From assembly GCA_024278285.1 (NCBI GenBank), contig JAJRTM010000286.1:1-7345 (forward strand): 7,345 nucleotides of DNA, given 5' to 3'. Shown here in pieces: positions 1 through 5,105 of this stretch (position 1 is the first letter of the stretch; each line of letters starts with the position of its first letter). A model generated the notes under the pieces. That model saw only the letters and a program-made list of their open reading frames with translations. It was not told where the DNA came from and made no database searches. Position numbers and translations under genes: made by a program. This DNA comes from Planctomycetota bacterium (GTDB taxonomy: Bacteria; Planctomycetota; Planctomycetia; Planctomycetales; Planctomycetaceae).

Positions 1-1335
1 CGGATGCGGGATCGTGGTTTTACGAACGGCCTGGTGGATGAATTTGAAGTTTATAATCGGCAGTTAACATCAGTAGAAATTCAACAATTACACGATGGGC
101 ATTCTTTACAGGATCTCTATCACTTATTAGAGAAGCCGGGATTGAAATTCACATTCACGCAGGCTGAGCAACTTTTGGAACTCCATTTGGCATTAGGCAA
201 TGCGGAATACAAAAAAACAGAAACAGAACTTCAATCACTTAGAGAACAGCATAACAAGCTGGTCGATTCCATCCCGGAAATTATGGTGATGCAGGAAAAA
301 CCGAAGCCGCGTCAAACGTACTTTTTAATCCGCGGGGCCTACGATGCCCGGGGCGATAAAGTGGAATCGCTGACGCCTGCCAGTTTGAATCCATTTCCGC
401 AAGACGCACCCAAAAACCGACTGGGGCTGGCGAAATGGTTGACCGATCCAAAACAACCGCTGACCGCTCGCGTGACGGTCAACAGGTATTGGCAAATGAT
501 TGTCGGAGAGGGACTGGTGCGAACTCCCGAGGATTTCGGTTCACAGGGAGAGCCGCCCACGCACCCGCAGCTTCTCGATTGGCTCGCGAACGATTTCATG
601 ACGCATGGCTGGGATGTCAAACGGTTAGTCAAACAGATGGTCATGTCCGCCACGTACCGTCAATCTTCTGCGGTGTCAAAAGAGTTACTTAAACGTGATC
701 CCGAAAACCGCCTGCTGGCGCATGCTCCCAGTTATCGTCTTCCTGCGGAGATGCTGCGAGACAACGCGATTGCAACCGCAGGGCTATTGGTTGATAAAAT
801 TGGTGGTGTCTCTGTGAAGCCTTACGAAGTTGAAGTCTCCTTCAAACCGACGGCCCGCAGCAAGGGAGAGGGGTTGTATCGCAGATCGCTTTACACGTAC
901 TGGAAACGAACCGGACCAGCACCTGTGATGATGACACTCGATGCTTCCAAGCGGGATGTCTGCCGGGTGAAACGCGAAAAAACATCTTCGCCCCTGCAAG
1001 CATTCGTCTTGATGAACGGCCCGCAATTCGTGGAAGCGTCACGAATGTTAGCACAGAAATTATTGCAACAACATAAAGAACCGAATCAAAAATTGTTCCG
1101 TGATCTGTTCCGCACACTCACTTCCAGGCAGCCAACACAACAGGAACTGGATGTGTTGCATGCCCTTTATCAATCACAATACGAACAATTCAAAAAAGAA
1201 CCGCAGCGAGCCAAGCAGTATCTCTCGGTAGGAGATCAAAAACCAGACGAAAAACTAGACCCCGCAACATTGGCAGCCATGAGCATCGTCGCGAACACGT
1301 TGTTGAATTTCGATGAAGGGGTAATGAAAAGATAG
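1..1335 (+). CDS. LamG/DUF1553 (PSD1) planctomycete protein, C-terminal part (5' truncated)
   Basis: The reading frame is open from the first base, with a CGG codon before the ATG at 4, so that ATG is internal and the true start lies upstream. Counting from base 1, residues 1-36 look like the end of a LamG/concanavalin-like domain (GLVDEFEVYNRQLTSVEIQQLH). Residues about 40-95 are a helical, charged linker. The DUF1553 (PSD1) domain runs from about residue 98 to 410. Its typical landmarks are VNRYWQ (160-165), GEGLVRTPEDFG, a YWKRTGPAP segment near 300, and PLQAFVLMNGPQFVEA (331-346). The C-terminus is the usual ANTLLNFDEG. Full-length members commonly carry an N-terminal PSCyt1 cytochrome-like domain and DUF1549 before this part, so those are expected outside the window (inference). 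The biochemical role of the family is not established; most members are exported. The TAG stop at 1333-1335 is the first unit of the heptamer repeat that follows. A DUF1501 gene downstream is the usual neighbour. Family assignment is firm; function is unknown. Confidence 0.93.
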   Translation, partial: RMRDRGFTNGLVDEFEVYNRQLTSVEIQQLHDGHSLQDLYHLLEKPGLKFTFTQAEQLLELHLALGNAEYKKTETELQSLREQHNKLVDSIPEIMVMQEKPKPRQTYFLIRGAYDARGDKVESLTPASLNPFPQDAPKNRLGLAKWLTDPKQPLTARVTVNRYWQMIVGEGLVRTPEDFGSQGEPPTHPQLLDWLANDFMTHGWDVKRLVKQMVMSATYRQSSAVSKELLKRDPENRLLAHAPSYRLPAEMLRDNAIATAGLLVDKIGGVSVKPYEVEVSFKPTARSKGEGLYRRSLYTYWKRTGPAPVMMTLDASKRDVCRVKREKTSSPLQAFVLMNGPQFVEASRMLAQKLLQQHKEPNQKLFRDLFRTLTSRQPTQQELDVLHALYQSQYEQFKKEPQRAKQYLSVGDQKPDEKLDPATLAAMSIVANTLLNFDEGVMKR

Positions 1336-1363
1336 GCGTTAGGTAGTAGGGATTAGGCGTTAG
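1333..1363. repeat. Heptamer tandem repeat cluster 1 (TAGGNNN)
   Basis: Four consecutive seven-base units read TAGGCGT (1333-1339), TAGGTAG (1340-1346), TAGGGAT (1347-1353) and TAGGCGT (1354-1360), followed by TAG. The first four bases of each unit are fixed and the last three vary. The first unit supplies the TAG stop codon of the DUF1553 gene. The 17 bases at 1347-1363 recur exactly at 1551-1567. Confidence 0.75.
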
Positions 1364-1418
1364 TATTGTTCGAACAATTACTGTCGCATCTTAATGGGTG
1401 CTCAAAAATGAACAACGA

Positions 1419-1509
1419 AAGCGGCAAGGCGCTAGCCGCCGGTCGTCGGTAAAGGTGGATACCCCCTGTGAAGCAACACACAATACCGGCGGCTAGCGCC
1501 TTGCCGCTT
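1419..1509. repeat. 25-bp perfect inverted repeat with 41-base loop, intergenic
   Basis: The left arm at 1419-1443 starts AAGCGGCAAGG and the right arm at 1485-1509 ends CCTTGCCGCTT. They are exact reverse complements over all 25 bases, and pairing stops at both ends. The arms are much more GC-rich than the surrounding intergenic DNA and contain GCTAGC near their middle. The loop (1444-1484) has no obvious coding sense. As RNA this would be a very stable stem between genes 1 and 2. No run of T follows on either strand, so a classical intrinsic terminator is unlikely. The shape (GC-rich arms, no ORF, intergenic) suggests a REP- or MITE-like palindromic element, which is inference. It could also act as an RNA processing or stability element between the two genes. 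Confidence 0.85.
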
Positions 1510-1550
1510 ACTATAAATTGAAGTCTTACATTAATTATTCGAGCGATCCT

Positions 1551-1571
1551 TAGGGATTAGGCGTTAGGGAA
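1551..1571. repeat. Heptamer tandem repeat cluster 2 (TAGGNNN)
   Basis: Three consecutive units, TAGGGAT (1551-1557), TAGGCGT (1558-1564) and TAGGGAA (1565-1571), lie just before the DUF1501 start codon at 1586. The first 17 bases repeat 1347-1363 exactly, giving a direct repeat on either side of the large inverted repeat. The cluster occupies the place where a ribosome binding site would be sought; its AGGGA (1566-1570) is 15 bases from the ATG, too far for an ideal site. Confidence 0.75.
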
Positions 1572-1585
1572 AAGAGAATATTATC

Positions 1586-2992
1586 ATGAATCGACGATTG
1601 TTTTTGAATCAGTTTGGGTTGGGTCTGGGGGCGATTTCGCTTTGTGATTTGATGTCGCCAACCTCTGCCCAGGCGAAAACGGATGGCGTTTTACAGGCGC
1701 TGCATCATGCTCCGAAAGCGAAGCGGGTCATCTTTCTGTTTCAGGCGGGTGGGCCATCGCAGATGGATCTGTTTGATTACAAGCCGTTGCTCAATAAAAA
1801 GCATGGCGAGCAACTACCGGCTGAAGTGCGGGGCAAGCAGCGGTTGACCGGGATGTCGGGCAATCAATCGAGTCTCCCTTTGGTCGGCTCTCCGTTCAAG
1901 TTCAAACAGCATGGCGAATCCGGGCAGTGGTTCAGCGATCAATTACCGTTCACTGCAAAAGTCGCGGACGAACTGTGCGTCATTAAAACGATGCACACCG
2001 AAGCGATCAATCATGGTCCCGGCGTGACGCACATTCAAACCGGTTCGCAATTACCCGGACGCCCCAGTATTGGCGCGTGGCTCAGTTATGGGCTGGGAAG
2101 TGACAATAAAGACCTGCCCAATTTTGTTGTGATGACAACCAAAAACAAGGGAGGCCAGCCGCTTGTTTCGCGGTTATGGGGAAGTGGATTCTTACCTTCA
2201 CGGCATCAGGGAGTTCGTTTTCGTGCCGGGAAAGATCCCGTTTTGTATTTGAATAACCCGCCGGGGATCGATACAAAATCTCGTCGAGGAATGCAGGATG
2301 CGTTGAATCAATTGCATGAACTACAGCAGGTGCATCATGTTGATCCACAAATTGAAAGCCGTATCGCCCAGTACGAACTCGCGTTCCGGATGCAGGCTTC
2401 TATCCCGGAAGCGACTGAATTGAGCAAAGAGCCGAAACATATTTTTGATCTGTATGGAAAAGATTCCAAGAACCCCGGTTCATTCGCGGCGAACTGTTTA
2501 CTTGCCCGGCGATTAGCCGAGCGCGGCGTACGGTTTATCCAGTTGTATCATCAAGGTTGGGATCATCACGGCGGTTTGCCCGGCGGTATCAAAAAGCAAT
2601 GTGCGGAAACGGATCAACCAGCCGCAGCGCTGATTCAAGATTTGAAACAACGCGGCCTGCTCGATGAAACGCTTGTCATTTGGGGAGGCGAATTCGGACG
2701 CACCAATTATTGTCAAGGAAAACTGGTCGGTGCAAATTTCGGTCGCGATCATCACCCGCGCTGTTTCAGCATCTGGATGGCAGGCGGCGGAATTAAAGGG
2801 GGGATTTCCCACGGTCAGACCGATCCCTACTGTTATAACATTGTCGAAAATCCGGTGCACATTCACGATTTGCAGGCAACATTGATGCACTTGCTCGGGA
2901 TTGATCACGAACGCTTAACGTTCCGCTACCAGGGAAGAGCGTTCCGATTGACTGACGTTCATGGTCATGTCGTCAAGCCAATTTTGACCTGA
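1586..2992 (+). CDS. DUF1501 family protein, Tat-exported, alkaline phosphatase/sulfatase fold
   Basis: This complete 468-residue protein has the usual length for the DUF1501 family, which is related to the sulfatase/alkaline phosphatase superfamily. The N-terminus NRRLFLNQFGLGLGAISL is a twin-arginine export signal, and cleavage is likely near TSAQA (about residue 30). Family landmarks follow in order: AKRVIFLFQAGGPSQMDLFD; the GPGVTHIQTG and GRPSIGAWLSYGLGS segments; WDHHGG (325-329); WGGEFGRTN (366-374); GRDHHPRC (386-393); MAGGGIKGG; and the C-terminal HDLQATLMHLLGIDHERLTFRYQGR. The His/Asp-rich motifs resemble metal ligands of the superfamily, but enzymatic activity has not been established for the family and no substrate can be read from the sequence. 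The ATG at 1586 is chosen because it starts directly at the Tat signal. The ribosome binding site is weak: only GAG at 1574-1576, or AGGGA at 1566-1570, which is rather distant. DUF1501 genes typically sit beside DUF1553 genes, as here. Confidence 0.95.
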   Translation: MNRRLFLNQFGLGLGAISLCDLMSPTSAQAKTDGVLQALHHAPKAKRVIFLFQAGGPSQMDLFDYKPLLNKKHGEQLPAEVRGKQRLTGMSGNQSSLPLVGSPFKFKQHGESGQWFSDQLPFTAKVADELCVIKTMHTEAINHGPGVTHIQTGSQLPGRPSIGAWLSYGLGSDNKDLPNFVVMTTKNKGGQPLVSRLWGSGFLPSRHQGVRFRAGKDPVLYLNNPPGIDTKSRRGMQDALNQLHELQQVHHVDPQIESRIAQYELAFRMQASIPEATELSKEPKHIFDLYGKDSKNPGSFAANCLLARRLAERGVRFIQLYHQGWDHHGGLPGGIKKQCAETDQPAAALIQDLKQRGLLDETLVIWGGEFGRTNYCQGKLVGANFGRDHHPRCFSIWMAGGGIKGGISHGQTDPYCYNIVENPVHIHDLQATLMHLLGIDHERLTFRYQGRAFRLTDVHGHVVKPILT

Positions 2993-3043
2993 AAAACAAA
3001 ATCTCTTCCCGCGATATGGCTCATACGTCTACCTGATTGCAAA

Positions 3044-3072
3044 ACTTTAGTTGCTTTTAACGAAGCTAAAGT
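3044..3072 (+). other. Small intergenic hairpin upstream of the cytochrome gene
   Basis: ACTTTAG (3044-3050) pairs with CTAAAGT (3066-3072). A G-U and a U-A pair extend it to nine base pairs around an 11-base loop. No U-run follows on the + strand, so it is at best a weak terminator for the DUF1501 gene. It overlaps the candidate promoter. Confidence 0.4.
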
Positions 3073-3079
3073 GTATAAA
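3051..3079 (+). promoter_or_regulatory. Candidate sigma-70-type promoter for the propeller-cytochrome genes
   Basis: TTGCTT (3051-3056, three of six bases matching the -35 consensus) is separated by 17 bases from TATAAA (3074-3079, five of six matching the -10 consensus). Transcription would begin near 3086, leaving a leader of about 36 bases before the ATG at 3122. Planctomycete promoters are poorly characterised, and such matches occur by chance in AT-rich gaps. Confidence 0.35.
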
Positions 3080-3106
3080 CAGAGTACAGTATCAGCCCAA
3101 TCAACT

Positions 3107-3113
3107 GAGGAGA
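3107..3113 (+). promoter_or_regulatory. Ribosome binding site that decides the start at 3122
   Basis: GAGGAGA is an excellent Shine-Dalgarno match. Its AGGAG core (3108-3112) ends nine bases before ATG 3122. An in-frame GTG at 3071 would add 17 residues, but it falls within the hairpin and upstream of the -10-like box, has no comparable site, and would put a hydrophilic stretch before the signal peptide. Confidence 0.75.
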
Positions 3114-3121
3114 TTTCAATA

Positions 3122-5071
3122 ATGAATCAGTCTACGTCTAATCGTCTGTTCTGCCTGGGAAGAATTCTTGCAATATCTGGGGCGATATTTTTGGCCCCTC
3201 AATTTGAAATCCGGGCTCGGGCAGATTCCCCTGCGAGTCCTCCGTCAGCAGCTTATCGTTCGCCGATTAATATCGTTGCCTCGCCGGATGGTAAGACGAT
3301 TTATGTTACTGATCGAACCAGTAACTCTTTAGTGGTTCTCGATGTGAATAAAATGGCTAAGCGAGGCGAGGTTGCTTTGAATGGTCGTCCGCAGGGGCTG
3401 GTTTTGTCTGGTGATGCGAGCAAGCTTTATGTGACAGAACATGCCGCGGGCACGGTTGCAGTTATTGATACGGCCAGCTTAAAAGTTACTACGAGAATTA
3501 CCGTGGGCAAATGGCCTGTCTCGCTTGCAATTGCAGATAAAATGCAGCGATTGTTTGTTGGGAATCAGGATAGACATTCTATTTCCGTCATTGATTTAAG
3601 CCAAAGCCCGGTTCGTCTGATTAAGGAAATTCCAGTCGTTCGTGAACCGAGTTGTATCGCGGTGACACCTGACGAACAATATGTTGTTGTCGCCAATTTA
3701 CTTCCTTTGGGTCTGGGGACAGATCCGACGTTATCTGCCCAGGTCAGTATCTTCAAAGCGGGTACGCTCGAACCGGCCTCGTTGGTAAAATTACCTCCCG
3801 GTTCAACAATGGTTCAGGGGGTTTGTATCAGTCCAAACGGAAAATGGGCTTATGTGGTACATGGATTGGGGCGATTTAATTTGCCGATTACGCAACTCGA
3901 ACGAGGCTGGGTCAATACGTTTGCTTTGAGTGTGATCGATATCGCTAAAGGAACGCGGCTGGCTACGATGCTGCTTGATGATTTAATGCAAGGGGCAGCC
4001 GATCCGCATTCTGTTGTTTGTTCAAGTGATGGCAACCAGCTTTGCATCAGCCATACCGGCGTGCATGAAATTTCGTTTGTTGATATTGGCCTGGTACATC
4101 AAATGCTGGAAGGCAAAGTGCCTGAGCAACTGGCGTCTCTCAAAGATGGATCACTGGCTAACATTTGGGTGCAGATTCAACAGAACAAAACGAAAATCAG
4201 GGAACTTCAGAACGATTTAACAGCCCTTTATATCGCAGGTGCGATTCGGCGTTCGCGTTCGGGAGGAGTCGGGCCGCGTGGACTGGCTCTTTCTCCAGAC
4301 AATAAAAATCTGTTTGTGGCTAACTATTATTCGGGATCTGTTGCGGTCCTTGATCCGGCCACGGGGAAACCGCGAGGAAATATTTCCCTGGGATCGCAAC
4401 CGGAACCAAATTCAGTTCGTCGTGGAGAGATCATTTTCCACAATGCCGATCATGCCTTCCAGCGTTGGCACAGTTGTGCATCGTGTCATGCAAACGAAGG
4501 CCGTGTCGATGGATTGCGATGGGATTTTCTGAGTGATGGAATCGGGAATCCGAAAGATACACTCAGCCTGGTTCATTTCGACAAAACCGAGCCCATGAAT
4601 CGACGGGCCACCAAAGCGTCTGCTCGCGACTGTGTTAAGGGGGGACTGGAATCGACAAACGGAATTGTGCCTACCGAACAGCAGGTTGAAGATCTGTTCG
4701 CTTATCTGGTTTCGTTGCGACCACTGCCGAGTCCGCATCTTACAGCAGATGGTAAGTTGACTGAAGCAGCGCTGCGGGGCAAGAATTTATTCGAAGGAAA
4801 AGCAAATTGTGCGCGATGCCATCCTGCCCCGTATTTTACCGATAAGAAAAAGCATAACGTCGGGGTACTCAGTTCAAACGAACCGGACGGCCGTTACGAT
4901 ACCCCTTCCTTAATTGAAGCCTACCGCACTGCTCCCTACCTTCACGATGGTCGCGCATTGACCATTAAAGATGTCCTCACCAAAAACAACAAAAAGAAAC
5001 AGCACGGCAAAACAGATACGTTAAGCAAGCAAGAAATTAACGATTTAACTGCGTACCTGCTTTCGTTGTAA
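3122..5071 (+). CDS. Exported YVTN beta-propeller fused to a di-heme cytochrome c peroxidase/MauG-like domain
   Basis: The protein has 649 residues from ATG 3122. Residues 1-34 form a Sec signal peptide (RILAISGAIFLA core, cleavage probably after ARA). Residues about 43-430 are a YVTN/lactonase-type beta-propeller with repeated strands such as IYVTD, LYVTE and LFVAN, and SVIDL/AVLD turns. A helical segment (about 325-380, with RELQNDLTAL) interrupts it before the last blade. The C-terminal part is a di-heme peroxidase-like domain. Haem 1 is CASCH (452-456), followed by DGLRWD (463-468). Haem 2 is CARCH (563-567), followed by YDTPSL (592-597) and YLHDGRA (606-612). The last two are hallmarks of bacterial cytochrome c peroxidase/MauG relatives. 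Both haems would be attached in the periplasm or outside the cell. Peroxidase activity is possible but unproven; an electron-transfer or substrate-oxidising role is equally open. The next gene begins 34 bases downstream and is probably in the same operon. Confidence 0.93.
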   Translation: MNQSTSNRLFCLGRILAISGAIFLAPQFEIRARADSPASPPSAAYRSPINIVASPDGKTIYVTDRTSNSLVVLDVNKMAKRGEVALNGRPQGLVLSGDASKLYVTEHAAGTVAVIDTASLKVTTRITVGKWPVSLAIADKMQRLFVGNQDRHSISVIDLSQSPVRLIKEIPVVREPSCIAVTPDEQYVVVANLLPLGLGTDPTLSAQVSIFKAGTLEPASLVKLPPGSTMVQGVCISPNGKWAYVVHGLGRFNLPITQLERGWVNTFALSVIDIAKGTRLATMLLDDLMQGAADPHSVVCSSDGNQLCISHTGVHEISFVDIGLVHQMLEGKVPEQLASLKDGSLANIWVQIQQNKTKIRELQNDLTALYIAGAIRRSRSGGVGPRGLALSPDNKNLFVANYYSGSVAVLDPATGKPRGNISLGSQPEPNSVRRGEIIFHNADHAFQRWHSCASCHANEGRVDGLRWDFLSDGIGNPKDTLSLVHFDKTEPMNRRATKASARDCVKGGLESTNGIVPTEQQVEDLFAYLVSLRPLPSPHLTADGKLTEAALRGKNLFEGKANCARCHPAPYFTDKKKHNVGVLSSNEPDGRYDTPSLIEAYRTAPYLHDGRALTIKDVLTKNNKKKQHGKTDTLSKQEINDLTAYLLSL

Positions 5072-5090
5072 CTTCTTTTAAGAAGATGAT

Positions 5091-5095
5091 AAGGA
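5091..5095 (+). promoter_or_regulatory. Ribosome binding site of the HzsA-like gene
   Basis: AAGGA lies ten bases before ATG 5106. This supports 5106 over the second in-frame ATG at 5124, which has no such site. Confidence 0.6.
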
Positions 5096-5105
5096 TTCGA
5101 TCACC

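Noticed and set aside
1512..1517. TATAAA as a -10 box for the DUF1501 gene
   Set aside because: No -35-like hexamer lies 16-18 bases upstream; that position falls inside the right arm of the inverted repeat.
2513..2908. 131-codon minus-strand ORF opposite the DUF1501 gene
   Set aside because: The + strand frame here contains the conserved DUF1501 motifs; the antisense translation has no domain-like pattern and no ribosome binding context.
3071..3121. GTG 3071 as the start of the propeller-peroxidase gene
   Set aside because: It lacks a ribosome binding site, overlaps a hairpin and the promoter-like boxes, and would place a hydrophilic stretch before the signal peptide. ATG 3122 has GAGGAGA at ideal spacing.
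5072..5085. CTTCTTTTAAGAAG as a terminator between the two cytochrome genes
   Set aside because: The stem is only five to six AT-rich pairs with a two- to four-base loop and no following T-run; it would not stop transcription.
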